Positions 25,840 to 35,277 are shown, counted from the first letter of the stretch. The stretch is DNA of 64,000 nucleotides from Terasakiella brassicae (GCF_014641495.1 NZ_BMHV01000007.1:62001-126000); one strand, 5' to 3'. Notes: a model not told the origin generated them from the letters alone. Numbers and translations: made by a program.

Positions 25840-26778
25840 ATGTCCACATTGTTATTGACGCACCCGGTCTGTATGAAACACGACACGGGTGAACATCACC
25901 CGGAACGCGCGGCCAGATTGCGCAAAATCCTCAGTTACTTAAACCGGGAAGAGTTTTTCCTGCTTCATCGTGACGAAGCGCCGATGGCGAGCCATGCGCA
26001 ATTGGAACTTGCCCACCCGACCAATTATATCGAGGCAGTTGAACGTGCCGTGCCCAAGGTTGGCGACCATCTGAATGCGATTGATGGTGACACGATCGTT
26101 TCTGCCGATACGTGGGAAGCGGCTTTGCGCTCCGTCGGGGGGGCCTGTTATGGGGTGGATGAAGTTATGGCGAAAAAAGCGCGCAATGTTTTTTGTGCAA
26201 CACGTCCACCGGGCCATCATGCAGAAACGACCAAGGCAATGGGGTTTTGTTTTTTCAATAATGCAGCGATTGCAGCCATCCACGCCGTTGCAAAATATCC
26301 CGAAGTGAAAAAAGCGGCTGTGATTGATTTCGATGTCCATCATGGCAATGGCACGCAGGATATTTTTTATAACAGTCCGAATTTATTTTATGGATCATCC
26401 CATCAATCACCGGGGTACCCGGAAACGGGTAAGGAAAGTGACACAGGTGTTGCCAACAATATCTGCAATGTGGAATTGGCACCGGGGTCACGACCGGAAG
26501 AATTTCGCGCCGCTTATGAAGAAAAAATCCTTCCGGCCTTGCGTGCATTCAATCCAGATTTTCTGATTATTTCTGCCGGATTCGATGCGCATGCCCGCGA
26601 TCCATTGGCGCATCTTCGTTTAACGGTTCAGGATTTCATCTGGGTGACGGAGGAACTTCTTAAAGTCGCCAATGAATGTTGTCAGGGGCGTGTGGTCTCG
26701 GTTTTAGAAGGGGGCTACGATGTTGATGCGTTGGCCGCCAGCGTTGCCGCACATGTCAAAACTTTGATGCATGCCTGA
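25840..26778 (+). CDS. Histone-deacetylase-family amidohydrolase
   Basis: A 312-aa HDAC/AcuC-type zinc deacylase. Catalytic residues are clear: the histidine pair at 126-127 (RPPGHHAE), the zinc ligands at D165 and H167 (DFDVHHGN), and SAGFDAHARD near 245 with the third zinc aspartate. Bacterial members act on acetyl-polyamines or acetyl-lysine. Start preceded by GGGGGGAGG. Substrate not determinable. Confidence 0.93.
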   Translation: MSTLLLTHPVCMKHDTGEHHPERAARLRKILSYLNREEFFLLHRDEAPMASHAQLELAHPTNYIEAVERAVPKVGDHLNAIDGDTIVSADTWEAALRSVGGACYGVDEVMAKKARNVFCATRPPGHHAETTKAMGFCFFNNAAIAAIHAVAKYPEVKKAAVIDFDVHHGNGTQDIFYNSPNLFYGSSHQSPGYPETGKESDTGVANNICNVELAPGSRPEEFRAAYEEKILPALRAFNPDFLIISAGFDAHARDPLAHLRLTVQDFIWVTEELLKVANECCQGRVVSVLEGGYDVDALAASVAAHVKTLMHA

Positions 26779-26810
26779 ATCCAACCCTAAAAACTTGCCC
26801 TGAGCGAGAG

Positions 26811-26830
26811 GCGGGCGTACATTGGCCCGC
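26811..26830. other. Hairpin between the HDAC gene and xseB
   Basis: GCGGGC and GCCCGC flank an 8-base loop. No T-run follows; a weak terminator or leader element of the xseB operon is possible. Confidence 0.3.
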
Positions 26831-26856
26831 TCGTCAATCTATAGAGTTTTTTAAAG

Positions 26857-27096
26857 ATGTCCCAGACTGAAATCGAAAATTTAAGCTTCGAAGAGGCCCT
26901 TTCCCAATTGGAAGAAATTGTACGCCAGTTGGAGAGCGGTTCCGGTAAATTGGATGATGCAATCACCGCCTATGAAAAGGGTGCGTTATTGAAACGCCAT
27001 TGCGAAGCCAAGCTGGCAGAGGCCAAAGCCAAAGTCGATAAGATTTCGCTGGCCCCTGATGGCAGTGTCAGTGCGCAACCGACCGAGATTTCCTGA
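26857..27096 (+). CDS. xseB: Exodeoxyribonuclease VII small subunit
   Basis: A 79-aa helical protein with the XseB signature LSFEEALSQLEEIVRQLESGSGKLDDAITAYEKG region (seen from residue 8). Several copies coat the XseA catalytic subunit. The xseB-ispA-dxs-tlyA order is the widespread proteobacterial operon. xseA is not in the window. Confidence 0.96.
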   Translation: MSQTEIENLSFEEALSQLEEIVRQLESGSGKLDDAITAYEKGALLKRHCEAKLAEAKAKVDKISLAPDGSVSAQPTEIS

Positions 27097-27111
27097 TAGA
27101 AGGCCGCAATC

Positions 27112-27999
27112 GTGACTGATTTAAAACTGGCTTTACAAGAACAGGCCGAAGACGTTGATAAAGTTTTAGATGACTTGTTACTTGAACCGGAAGGCCCGGA
27201 AGCCCAAGTCGTAAAGGCCATGCGTTACAGTGCCTTGGGCGGTGGTAAACGGGTGCGTCCGTTTTTGGTGATGGCGTCTTCTCGTTTATTCGGTGTGTCC
27301 GAAGCCAGTGCGTTACGTGTCGCAGCCGCTTTGGAAATGGTGCATTGTTATTCCTTGATCCATGATGATTTACCGGCAATGGATGACGATGATTTGCGCC
27401 GTGGGCGTCCCACGTGCCATATTGAATATGATGAAGCCACGGCGATTTTGGCGGGTGATGCGTTGCTGACATTGGCATTTGAAGTTTTGGCCGATGAAGA
27501 AACACATCCTTCGCCAAGTGTACGGTGTGCGTTGGTGAGCGAACTGGCCAAGGCGTCCGGTATGAACGGGATGGTTGGCGGTCAAATGATTGATTTGATG
27601 GCGGAAACCCGCGAGCTTGGTATTCCTGAAATCACCCGTTTACAGCGTTTGAAAACGGGTGCCTTGATCGTCTTTGCCTGTAAGGCCGGGGCCATTCTGG
27701 GCAAGGCGAAAGATATCAAAATGCAGGCTTTGCGTAATTACGGGCATGATCTGGGGCTGGCTTTTCAAATTGCAGATGATTTGCTGGATGTGGAAGCGTC
27801 CGAAGAAGAAACCGGCAAGAAAGTCGGCAAGGATGCCGAACGCGGTAAGGCCACGTTTGTATCCCTTTTAGGGGTGGAACGTGCGCGCGAACAGGCCCAT
27901 ATGCTATCAGAGCAGGCGTGCCGTCATCTGGATGTTTTTGATCGTGATACAGAATTATTGCGCGCAATGGCGCAATATGTGGTAAACCGCCGCAGCTAA
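27112..27999 (+). CDS. ispA: Farnesyl diphosphate synthase (polyprenyl synthetase)
   Basis: A 295-aa trans-prenyltransferase that condenses dimethylallyl/geranyl diphosphate with IPP. The first aspartate-rich motif is in HDDLPAMDDDDLRRG and the second in FQIADDLLDVE. It starts with GTG 16 bases after xseB, in the xseB-ispA-dxs operon that feeds isoprenoid, quinone and undecaprenyl synthesis. Confidence 0.95.
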   Translation: MTDLKLALQEQAEDVDKVLDDLLLEPEGPEAQVVKAMRYSALGGGKRVRPFLVMASSRLFGVSEASALRVAAALEMVHCYSLIHDDLPAMDDDDLRRGRPTCHIEYDEATAILAGDALLTLAFEVLADEETHPSPSVRCALVSELAKASGMNGMVGGQMIDLMAETRELGIPEITRLQRLKTGALIVFACKAGAILGKAKDIKMQALRNYGHDLGLAFQIADDLLDVEASEEETGKKVGKDAERGKATFVSLLGVERAREQAHMLSEQACRHLDVFDRDTELLRAMAQYVVNRRS

Positions 28000-28026
28000 A
28001 ATAATTAAGACTTAAGGATGAAAGAC

Positions 28027-29940
28027 GTGTCTGACACACCTTTACTCGATACCGTTCATTCCCCGGCCGATTTGAAAGGCATGAACCTTGATCAATTGCG
28101 CCAGTTAACGGATGAGTTGCGTAACGATGTAGTGCGCCATGTTTCGCGCACAGGTGGGCATTTGGGGGCCAGCCTGGGGGTTATGGAACTGACCGTTGGT
28201 TTGCATCATGTGTTTAACGCACCCGATGATAAAATTATCTGGGATGTCGGGCACCAGTGTTACCCCCATAAAGTTCTGACCGGGCGACGCGATCAGATGG
28301 GCACGCTGCGTCAGGATGGCGGTATTTCCGGTTTTACCAAACGCACAGAAAGCGATTATGATCCTTTCGGTGCGGGGCATAGTTCTACCTCGATCTCTGC
28401 CGGTTTGGGTATGGCGGTTGCACGCGATTTGAAAGGTGGCAAAAATCATGTGATTGCGGTAATCGGGGACGGGTCCATCACGGCGGGCATGGCTTATGAA
28501 GCCATGAACAACGCTGGCGCGCTGGACAGTCGCTTGATTGTTATTCTGAATGATAATGATATGTCGATTGCACCGCCTGTTGGGGCCATGAGCTATTATC
28601 TGTCGGAACTTTTGACCAGCACAACATTGAAATCTTTCCGTCATAGCGCGAAAGATCTGGTCAAAAAACTGCCGGGTAGTCTGGCGCGAACTGTGAAAGA
28701 TGCAGAAAGTGCAGCGCGCAAAATGGTGACGGGCGGCAGTAATATTTTTTCCGATCTTGGCTTTTATTATGTCGGGCCGATTGATGGGCATAATCTGGAT
28801 CATGTGGTGTCTGTGCTGGAAAATCTGCGCGATGATAAAGACCCGGGGCCTGTGTTGCTGCATATCAAAACCAAAAAAGGTCATGGCTATGCGCCGGCGG
28901 AAAATTCGGCGGATAAATATCACGGTGTTTCCAAGTTTGATGTGGTAACAGGCAAGCAGCAAAAAACCAAATCCAATGCGCCCAGCTATACGGGCACATT
29001 CGCCAAGGCCTTGATTAAAGAAGCCGAAACCGATGAAAAGATTGTCGGTATTACGGCGGCTATGCCGTCCGGGACCGGGTTGGACAAGTTCGGTGAACGG
29101 TTCCCGAACCGGATGTTTGATGTGGGGATTGCCGAACAACATGCGGTGACCTTTGCGGCTGGATTGGCGGCAGAAGGGTTCAAGCCGTTTTGCGCCATTT
29201 ATTCGACCTTCCTGCAACGGGGGTACGACCAGTTGATCCATGATGCTGTTTTACAGCATTTGCCGGTTCGTTTTGCTATTGACCGGGCGGGCTTGGTCGG
29301 TGCAGATGGGCCGACCCATGCGGGGTCGTTTGATATTGCCTATCTCTGTACCTTGCCTGATATTGTCGTCATGGCCCCAAGTGATGAGGCCGAATTGATG
29401 CATATGGTGGCAACGTCTGCGCAAATTGATGACCGCGCCAGTGCGCTGCGTTATCCACGTGGCGAAGGTGTCGGTGTCGATCTGCCGGAAAAAGGGACGG
29501 TTCTTGAAATCGGCAAAGGCCGCATCATGAAAGAAGGGGGAAGCGTTGCCATCCTGTCTTATGGGACACGTTTGGCCGAAGCTTTATTGGCCGCTGAAAA
29601 GCTGGAGGCACTCGGTTTGGCGACAACCGTTGCCGATGCCCGTTTTGCAAAACCGATTGACCGGGATTTGGTGCGCAATCTTGCCAATAACCATGAAGTT
29701 CTGATCACGGTTGAAGAAGGTAGTGCCGGTGGCTTCGGTGCCCATGTCGTACAGTATATGTTAAGTGAAGGCCTGATGGATGGTACGTTGAAAGTGCGTT
29801 GTTTGACAATGGAAGATAAATTTGTCGATCATGGTAATGTTCATCAACAGTACGAGGCTGCTGGTATTAATGCTTCCGGTATGGTCCGTGCGGTTTTAAA
29901 AGCCTTGGGACGATCAGCAGAAGATGCCCAACGTGCCTGA
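28027..29940 (+). CDS. dxs: 1-deoxy-D-xylulose-5-phosphate synthase
   Basis: Thiamine-diphosphate enzyme that makes DXP for both isoprenoids and pyridoxal phosphate. About 637 aa. The TPP motif [18 protein letters not shown] spans the usual place, and the transketolase pyrimidine-binding and C-terminal domains follow ([22 protein letters not shown]). I place the start at GTG 28027: AAGGA then sits 8 bases upstream, whereas for the ATG at 28018 it directly abuts the codon. Third gene of the xseB operon. Confidence 0.95.
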   Translation: MSDTPLLDTVHSPADLKGMNLDQLRQLTDELRNDVVRHVSRTGGHLGASLGVMELTVGLHHVFNAPDDKIIWDVGHQCYPHKVLTGRRDQMGTLRQDGGISGFTKRTESDYDPFGAGHSSTSISAGLGMAVARDLKGGKNHVIAVIGDGSITAGMAYEAMNNAGALDSRLIVILNDNDMSIAPPVGAMSYYLSELLTSTTLKSFRHSAKDLVKKLPGSLARTVKDAESAARKMVTGGSNIFSDLGFYYVGPIDGHNLDHVVSVLENLRDDKDPGPVLLHIKTKKGHGYAPAENSADKYHGVSKFDVVTGKQQKTKSNAPSYTGTFAKALIKEAETDEKIVGITAAMPSGTGLDKFGERFPNRMFDVGIAEQHAVTFAAGLAAEGFKPFCAIYSTFLQRGYDQLIHDAVLQHLPVRFAIDRAGLVGADGPTHAGSFDIAYLCTLPDIVVMAPSDEAELMHMVATSAQIDDRASALRYPRGEGVGVDLPEKGTVLEIGKGRIMKEGGSVAILSYGTRLAEALLAAEKLEALGLATTVADARFAKPIDRDLVRNLANNHEVLITVEEGSAGGFGAHVVQYMLSEGLMDGTLKVRCLTMEDKFVDHGNVHQQYEAAGINASGMVRAVLKALGRSAEDAQRA

Positions 29941-30694
29941 ACATAAGAAACAGAAAATCACCAAAACCCGGTTGGATCAATTGTTGGTCGATCGGGGACT
30001 GGTGGAATCACGCACGCGCGCTCAGGCTATGATTATGGCGGGCAATGTCTATTCCGAGACCAAACGTCTGGACAAGGCCGGGCAGAAAGTTGCCGAAGAT
30101 ATTGCGATTGAACTGAAAGGTCAGGACCACCCGTGGGTATCACGTGGCGGCCTGAAGCTGGTCAAGGGACTGGATGAATTTGATATCGCGGTTGATGGGT
30201 TTATTGGCATTGATGTTGGATCATCTACAGGTGGGTTTACAGACGTTTTACTGACACGTGGTGCGACAAAAGTTTACAGTGTTGATGTCGGTCATGGTCA
30301 GCTTGCCTGGAAATTGCGATCCGATGAACGTGTTGTCGTGATGGAACGCACAAACGCCCGTCATTTGACGGCAGACGATATCCCGGATGCGGTTGATATC
30401 GTGGTGTGTGATGCCAGCTTTATCGGTTTACAAACTGTGTTACCCGCTGCCATGGATTTAGTGCGCAGTGGTGGTTATTTGGTTGCCTTGATCAAACCGC
30501 AGTTTGAAGTGGGTAAAGGGCGTGTCGGCAAAGGCGGTGTCGTGCGTGAACCTGAATTACACCAAGAAGTCTGCGATAAAATCGAAAACTGGCTGAATGA
30601 ACTGGATGACTGGTCCGTTGTCGGTTTGACACAAAGCCCGATCAAGGGGCCGGAAGGCAATATCGAATTTTTGATCTGTGGGCAGAAGATATAA
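29924..30694 (+). CDS. tlyA: TlyA-family rRNA 2'-O-methyltransferase
   Basis: A 256-aa protein with an N-terminal S4 RNA-binding domain ([20 protein letters not shown]) and a FtsJ-like methyltransferase domain ([19 protein letters not shown] as SAM motif). Family members methylate cytidines in 16S and 23S rRNA. It overlaps the dxs end by 17 bases, so it belongs to the operon; an alternative GTG start at 29933 would reduce the overlap. Confidence 0.93.
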   Translation: MPNVPEHKKQKITKTRLDQLLVDRGLVESRTRAQAMIMAGNVYSETKRLDKAGQKVAEDIAIELKGQDHPWVSRGGLKLVKGLDEFDIAVDGFIGIDVGSSTGGFTDVLLTRGATKVYSVDVGHGQLAWKLRSDERVVVMERTNARHLTADDIPDAVDIVVCDASFIGLQTVLPAAMDLVRSGGYLVALIKPQFEVGKGRVGKGGVVREPELHQEVCDKIENWLNELDDWSVVGLTQSPIKGPEGNIEFLICGQKI

Positions 30695-30700
30695 GCCATC

Positions 30701-31573
30701 TTAAGCGGTCAATATATCCAGCATAAGACTGGTCAGACGGCGACGCAGCCCATTTTGCGGCCAGACGACATAGACCGGCATTGATGAAACACCCCAGTCC
30801 GGCAAAACTTCAATTAAATCCCCGTTCTTGAGGGCATGATCCAGTAAATCGACAGGCGGTGTTGAGAGGCCAAGTCCATGACAGGTGAGTTCATACATCG
30901 CTTGTACATTATCAACTTCGATTTGCGACTGTGAATAAACTTTATGGGCGGTCCCATCGGGGGCAATCAACTGCCGGTAAGGGGGCATCATTTTCATTTT
31001 GATCCAGTCCCAGTTTGATAGATCATCGGCATGGGCGGGCGTGGGGTGTCTGTGGTAATAGGTTTTACTGCAAACCAGTTTCCGTTCGATCTGTCCGATT
31101 TTGCGTGATTTTAAGGTGCTATCGTCCATTTTCCCAACGCGTAAGGCCAGGTCAAGGCCGTGTTCGATCAAATCGACGCGTTCATCTGTGAACCGGATAT
31201 CCAGTGTGACCTGTGGGTAAATACTACAAAAATGTGCAATACGTTTCATGCTCGGGTTTTGGATTAATCCTGCGGGCATCGTTAAAACCAAATGCCCGGA
31301 TGGGATTTCTGAACCATCACTTAAATGGTTCAAAGCATGATGGGCGGCTTCCACCATGATTTGTGCTTGGTCAAAAACGTTATGGCCTTCTTTGGTCAGG
31401 GACAGCTTACGGGTTGTCCGATAGAGAAGGGGAACACCGTGACGGCGTTCAAGATCACTGATTTGATGGCTGACAACGGATGGCGAGAGATGAAAATGAC
31501 GGGCGCATTCACGAAAGGATCCGAGTTCAACCGTTTTGACAAACAGGGCCAAGGCGCGAAGGTTATCAATCAT
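30701..31573 (-). CDS. LysR-family transcriptional regulator
   Basis: A 290-aa LysR regulator: N-terminal winged helix (residues 1-60, FRECARHFHLSPSVVSHQISDLERR) and a periplasmic-binding-type effector domain (about 90-290). It diverges from a LysE-type exporter gene, so it likely controls that gene in response to an exported metabolite. The effector is unknown. Confidence 0.93.
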   Translation of the reverse strand: MIDNLRALALFVKTVELGSFRECARHFHLSPSVVSHQISDLERRHGVPLLYRTTRKLSLTKEGHNVFDQAQIMVEAAHHALNHLSDGSEIPSGHLVLTMPAGLIQNPSMKRIAHFCSIYPQVTLDIRFTDERVDLIEHGLDLALRVGKMDDSTLKSRKIGQIERKLVCSKTYYHRHPTPAHADDLSNWDWIKMKMMPPYRQLIAPDGTAHKVYSQSQIEVDNVQAMYELTCHGLGLSTPPVDLLDHALKNGDLIEVLPDWGVSSMPVYVVWPQNGLRRRLTSLMLDILTA

Positions 31574-31586
31574 TATATCATTTTCC

Positions 31587-31612
31587 AGAACAGTATAATT
31601 TTATAATTCTGT
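31587..31612. promoter_or_regulatory. AT-rich inverted repeat, candidate LysR site
   Basis: In the LysR/LysE gap, AGAA...TTCT and ACAG...CTGT are nested inverted pairs around an AT-rich centre, and GTATAAT repeats directly at about 31593 and 31611. This matches the loose layout of LysR operators. Confidence 0.4.
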
Positions 31613-31668
31613 ATAATAATATATTTATGGTGTGATTACATTCCTTTCAACAGAGAAAGGAGATTTTC

Positions 31669-32256
31669 ATGACGCTTTTTTTGGCGATGGCCAGTTTTGC
31701 AATGGTGCTTTCCATATCACCGGGGCCTGTCAATATGGTGACGCTGGTGTCTGGGGTAAATAATGGTGTCATTCGGACGTTACCGTTCGTTACGGGCGCG
31801 TGCGTAGGGTTTACGGCATTGCTTTATATCACGGGGGTGGGGGTCGGGGCTCTATTGCAAAACTATCCGTACGTCATGGATGTTCTGCATTTTGGGGGAA
31901 CGGCCTTTATTTTTTATATTGGCGTACGCATCGCTTTGGCCAAAGGAATTCTGGAAAAATCGCAAGCAAGGTTGCCAAAATTCCACGAAGGTTTTTTGCT
32001 GCAATGGTTAAACCCAAAGGCGTGGATTGCGTGCTTGTCCGGTGTCGGGGCTTTTGCAAGTGGTGAAAATGAAGCGAATTTAATGATTTTTTGTGTCCTC
32101 TATTTTCTTATATGCAGCGTTGGTGTGGGATTTTGGGCCGTGTTGGGGGCCGGGGCACAACATTTTCTGGATGATGCAAAGCGATTGCAAATTTTCAATC
32201 GCACGATGGGGGTGATTCTATGCGGGGTTGCGGCCTATTTGTTTTTTGACATGTAA
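31669..32256 (+). CDS. LysE/RhtB-family exporter
   Basis: A 195-aa inner-membrane protein with about five or six hydrophobic segments and the family start SISPGPVNMVTLVSG. LysE/RhtB proteins export amino acids or homoserine lactones. GAGAAAGGAG precedes the ATG. Its divergence from a LysR gene is the usual regulator-exporter arrangement. Confidence 0.92.
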   Translation: MTLFLAMASFAMVLSISPGPVNMVTLVSGVNNGVIRTLPFVTGACVGFTALLYITGVGVGALLQNYPYVMDVLHFGGTAFIFYIGVRIALAKGILEKSQARLPKFHEGFLLQWLNPKAWIACLSGVGAFASGENEANLMIFCVLYFLICSVGVGFWAVLGAGAQHFLDDAKRLQIFNRTMGVILCGVAAYLFFDM

Positions 32257-32367
32257 ACTCATGCGCTCAAATCGTTTTGAGGTGTTCTATTTTGATCAGG
32301 GGTGGGCTTTGTAGTAGAATAACTGTTGGTGAGAGAATTCATCAAATACTCCAGAAAGGAGAAAATC

Positions 32368-33318
32368 ATGAATACGGTAGCGACAAATGCGCTCTCTGCA
32401 TGGGCAGGGAATGCGCGCACGAAAGATCATCTTTCAAATAAGGGGGATGATAATTTTGCTACGACCCTTGCTTCAATTTCCAGTCATATCTCCAAGCGTC
32501 AGTTCGAAAAAGCATCGAACCTGATAGCCCGTCTTGATGAAGATGATGCAATCGTAAAAAAATTAAAGCAGGCATTGGAAGATGCCAAGCTGGCGCAAAA
32601 GCTTGAAGAACAACGTCGTAGTGAAAGTGAAGCCCTGAAGAAAGTGCGTACGGCTGTTGAAAATGCCCGCGAAGCCGAAAAAGAGCGTGCGCGCCAGAAA
32701 ATCGAACAAATCAAGCAAGAAATTGCCATGTTGATGATGATGGCACGTATCAACCCCAAAGCGGTTGCCCGGCGTCTTGCCCAGTTATCAAAGGAACTGG
32801 CGGCTGCTGTTAAAGCCTATGGCAGTGCGAGTACGCCGAGTTCTACATCGACTGGAATGGGAGGTGGATCGATGGTGTCATCGACTGGGGATACTTCTGA
32901 TGGGCAGACACAAGCTGTCTCAACGGGGGGCACGGTAACGGTATCTGGCGCCAACTCTGTTCCGACATCATCACAGGGCGAGGAAGGTAAAAACAATCCT
33001 TCACAAGATAGTGCGCAGGGACAAACAGAAGAGAAAGAAAAACAGAAAGCCGAGTTGATGGGGATCACCCAAAAACAGGCCGAACAGTTATCCCGCACGC
33101 AGGAAGATCGCGATTTTATGAATGAAGTTCGAAAAGTTAAAGGCCAATTAAAGGCGTTGATTGAACTGGTGAAACGGCAGTTGGAACTGGAAGAAAAGGG
33201 CAAGGACAACGATGATGTCAAGTCTGCCGAAAAGTCATTACGTGATGTCGATACGGAATTATCAAATATACAAAGTGATGTGTTAACGGTTCAACTTTCC
33301 GTCAATCTTTCCGTTTAA
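32368..33318 (+). CDS. Coiled-coil protein of unknown function
   Basis: A 316-aa protein starting at 32368 (MNTVATN) with AGAAAGGAG upstream; the longer frame to 32326 is not supported. It has no signal peptide. Residues about 40-150 are strongly charged coiled coil (KKLKQALEDAKLAQKLEEQ), followed by a low-complexity Ser/Thr/Gly linker (about 150-235) and a second coiled coil (about 240-305), ending in a hydrophobic tail VLTVQLSVNLSV. The architecture is that of secreted or scaffold-like proteins but no family is recognised. Confidence 0.72.
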   Translation: MNTVATNALSAWAGNARTKDHLSNKGDDNFATTLASISSHISKRQFEKASNLIARLDEDDAIVKKLKQALEDAKLAQKLEEQRRSESEALKKVRTAVENAREAEKERARQKIEQIKQEIAMLMMMARINPKAVARRLAQLSKELAAAVKAYGSASTPSSTSTGMGGGSMVSSTGDTSDGQTQAVSTGGTVTVSGANSVPTSSQGEEGKNNPSQDSAQGQTEEKEKQKAELMGITQKQAEQLSRTQEDRDFMNEVRKVKGQLKALIELVKRQLELEEKGKDNDDVKSAEKSLRDVDTELSNIQSDVLTVQLSVNLSV

Positions 33319-34253
33319 AAAAGAAAACCGTGAATGAGACTGCGCAATATAATGGCGATTGCGGCGCCGAACAAAGCGGGCTTTAAAACCTCGGCAACCC
33401 GTTGACCGGCAGAAATGAGAACGGCAATCCCGGCGACATCGTAGGGGTGAATGAGAAAGCCTGCCAATCGGTTGAATTCCGGGATGGTGACTTGGCCTTG
33501 ATCCAAAAAGTCTTTCATAACCCCCATCATTGCGGTTCCGCCCGCGATATATTTACTGATGGTTGCCATGATGACGCTGCCGGGCAAGTTGAGAGTATTG
33601 AGCAGCGGGGTAAGTGCCTCTTCGAGAAAGGTCATCACACCGGCTTCGCGCATGATGGATACAAAGACGAGGGCAAGGACCAGCATCGGGATGGCACCAA
33701 CGGTGATTTTTAAAGCTTCGCCACCGGCCTTGTTAATGACATCAAGGACCCCTTTTGGGCCATCGGCATCTTTATGTTTGACGATCATGGGGTTGTCATC
33801 GTCACGGTCTGGTAAATTTCGCGCAAATACGTGATAGGTCAGGGCGGCACCGATTAGACCGCATAGGGCAGAAACACCCATCGTGATTGGTGCATTCAGG
33901 CCAAGGGCCGCCATTGGAAAGACCACATTGGCCTGTGCCATTCCCAATACCATAGCCAGTGTTGCCGCGATATGTCGGCGTGGTGAACCACCCTTATCCA
34001 TCATGGCGAGGGTGGCCATAGGGGCGGCAAAACTGACGAACAGAACCTGTATCATGGCAAAGACGCCAAGGCCGGGCAACCCAAAGGGGCGTAATATGGG
34101 GGCGACAACAGCGACGAGACGGTCCAGCAGACCTTTGGCTTCCAACAGACGCATTAGGCTGAGCATAACGATCATAACAGGGAGCAACACAAAAAGCGCG
34201 AGTTCGACACCAGCGCGCCCTGCATGAAGAATGATGGAAGCAAATTCGCTCAT
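33315..34253 (-). CDS. Nucleoside-recognition (gate) domain membrane protein
   Basis: A 312-aa inner-membrane protein with two copies of the gate/nucleoside-recognition fold (about residues 20-130 and 180-290) and about eight hydrophobic segments. Related proteins include spore maturation proteins and putative nucleoside or ion transporters; the substrate is unknown. Its start codon is preceded by a hairpin that covers the AAGGG ribosome site (34262-34281) and, further up, a terminator hairpin and strong promoter. It ends 4 bases into the end of the coiled-coil gene. Confidence 0.82.
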   Translation of the reverse strand: MSEFASIILHAGRAGVELALFVLLPVMIVMLSLMRLLEAKGLLDRLVAVVAPILRPFGLPGLGVFAMIQVLFVSFAAPMATLAMMDKGGSPRRHIAATLAMVLGMAQANVVFPMAALGLNAPITMGVSALCGLIGAALTYHVFARNLPDRDDDNPMIVKHKDADGPKGVLDVINKAGGEALKITVGAIPMLVLALVFVSIMREAGVMTFLEEALTPLLNTLNLPGSVIMATISKYIAGGTAMMGVMKDFLDQGQVTIPEFNRLAGFLIHPYDVAGIAVLISAGQRVAEVLKPALFGAAIAIILRSLIHGFLF

Positions 34254-34261
34254 AGTAATAT

Positions 34262-34281
34262 AGCCCTTATTGGTCAGGGCT
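34262..34281 (-). promoter_or_regulatory. Hairpin covering the ribosome-binding site of the gate-domain gene
   Basis: On the minus strand AGCCCT pairs with AGGGCT around loop GACCAATA. The 3' arm contains the AAGGG Shine-Dalgarno, ten bases before the ATG, so folding would block initiation. Confidence 0.5.
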
Positions 34282-34299
34282 TCTATGTATCAGAAAATG

Positions 34300-34363
34300 G
34301 AAAAAAGAAAAACCGTCCCGGGCGTGGGGGTAGGAACAGGGGGGGGAAGTCGCCCGGGACGGT
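34300..34363 (-). terminator. GC-rich hairpin with T-tract in a leader, terminator or sRNA end
   Basis: A perfect 13-bp stem ACCGTCCCGGGCG/CGCCCGGGACGGT (34312-34324 and 34351-34363) encloses a 26-base loop that is almost pure pyrimidine on the minus strand and carries runs of eight and five C. On that strand the stem is followed by TTTTTCTTTTTT, a textbook intrinsic terminator. It sits between a strong promoter and the gate-domain gene. Confidence 0.85.
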
Positions 34364-34424
34364 AGGAAACGTGGCTGTCTCAATCATCATTCTTAATGAA
34401 ATCAGATATCATCAACTTAGTGAG
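34300..34424 (-). ncRNA. Candidate C-rich small RNA or attenuator leader
   Basis: Transcription from the promoter at 34429-34457 would start near 34420 and stop at the T-tract near 34300, giving an RNA of about 120 nt whose terminator loop is a C-rich single strand able to pair with Shine-Dalgarno sequences. Such loops are typical of alphaproteobacterial anti-SD sRNAs. Alternatively it is the attenuated leader of the downstream gate-domain gene. The sequence shows promoter and terminator; the RNA itself is inferred. Confidence 0.5.
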
Positions 34425-34428
34425 GTCA

Positions 34429-34457
34429 TTATTAATCCGACTCTCCTACTCTGTCAA
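34429..34457 (-). promoter_or_regulatory. Near-consensus sigma-70 promoter
   Basis: On the minus strand TTGACA (34457-34452) is followed after exactly 17 bases by TAATAA (34434-34429), close to the consensus -35 and -10 boxes. It points to the hairpin terminator at 34363-34300 and the gate-domain gene. Confidence 0.7.
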
Positions 34458-34513
34458 TATAAATTGTAATAATTATAAATTACGATCCTGTGGCAGAAGA
34501 TAGTCGAGCGTAG

Positions 34514-35086
34514 TTAACGTGACTGGCCATGGTATTCAGGATTGGGGATCATATCTAAACCGTGTGCCATCCTATTGGTATAATTGAAAAATGCGGTAAC
34601 ATCCGTAATGTCGCAAATGGCATCGTCCCCCCATCCGGCTTGTTTGAGAGCCTCTCGGTCCTCATCACAAATATCATGGGGAGTATCCGTTAATTTCCAT
34701 GCATAGTCGAGCATTGTACGCTGTTTTTTATCCAGCTTTGCGATTCTATAATTCATCACCAGCATTTCCCCCAGTTGTGGGTCACCTGAAAGCTCACGCA
34801 CGGCTTGACCGTGGGCGACGAGGCAATAATAACAACGATTGCAACTGGACACGACAACGGCAATCATCTCGCGTTCCAATTTGGTTAAAACAGAATCGCC
34901 CAGCATTAATTGATTGTAGAATTTACTAAAGGTGCGAAATTTATCAGAATTAAACGTAAAGGCCCGTAAGACGTTTGGTACCATTCCCAACTTTTCTTCA
35001 CATTTTGCAAAATATGCCTGAATGTCGTCATCCAGTTTGGTTTGATCGGGTAGGGCAACTTTGACGATATGATCGGGTTGCGGCAT
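34514..35086 (-). CDS. AhpD-like/peroxidase-related (carboxymuconolactone decarboxylase fold) protein
   Basis: A 190-aa all-helical protein of the AhpD/CMD superfamily. The redox centre is in SSCNRCYYCLVAHG: the CxxC of AhpD with a third cysteine two residues on, plus the nearby histidine. Uncharacterised peroxidase-related members of this length share that motif. It is expected to act in thiol-based peroxide detoxification. The start has a very strong AGGAGG box upstream. Monocistronic by appearance. Confidence 0.85.
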   Translation of the reverse strand: MPQPDHIVKVALPDQTKLDDDIQAYFAKCEEKLGMVPNVLRAFTFNSDKFRTFSKFYNQLMLGDSVLTKLEREMIAVVVSSCNRCYYCLVAHGQAVRELSGDPQLGEMLVMNYRIAKLDKKQRTMLDYAWKLTDTPHDICDEDREALKQAGWGDDAICDITDVTAFFNYTNRMAHGLDMIPNPEYHGQSR

Positions 35087-35123
35087 GTTTTCCTCCTGTT
35101 GTTTATGTTCGGTTTACATATTG

Positions 35124-35140
35124 TTTGTTATATGAACAAA
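35124..35140. promoter_or_regulatory. Inverted repeat upstream of the AhpD-like gene
   Basis: TTTGTT and AACAAA flank ATATG about 40 bases upstream of the start. It could be an operator; the half-site spacing does not fit the FNR/DNR consensus. Confidence 0.35.
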
Positions 35141-35277
35141 TTGTTATCATATTTGTCAGACAAAAGAAAACAAAAAAATATGCCTCGTACAATCACCGAT
35201 ACCGGGTGTGAAATGACATAGAATGTAATGGGATTGGGGATTTGCGTTGTGGCTCTCTGTTATCGCAAAGGTATTTA

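Noticed and set aside
28105-29241. 378-aa minus-strand open frame inside dxs
   Set aside because: It is the complement of a strongly conserved gene; its translation is low in sense and has no family pattern.
35124-35140. Inverted TTTGTT/AACAAA as an FNR or DNR box
   Set aside because: The spacing between TTG and CAA is nine bases, not the eight of the FNR/DNR consensus, so it is listed only as a generic repeat.
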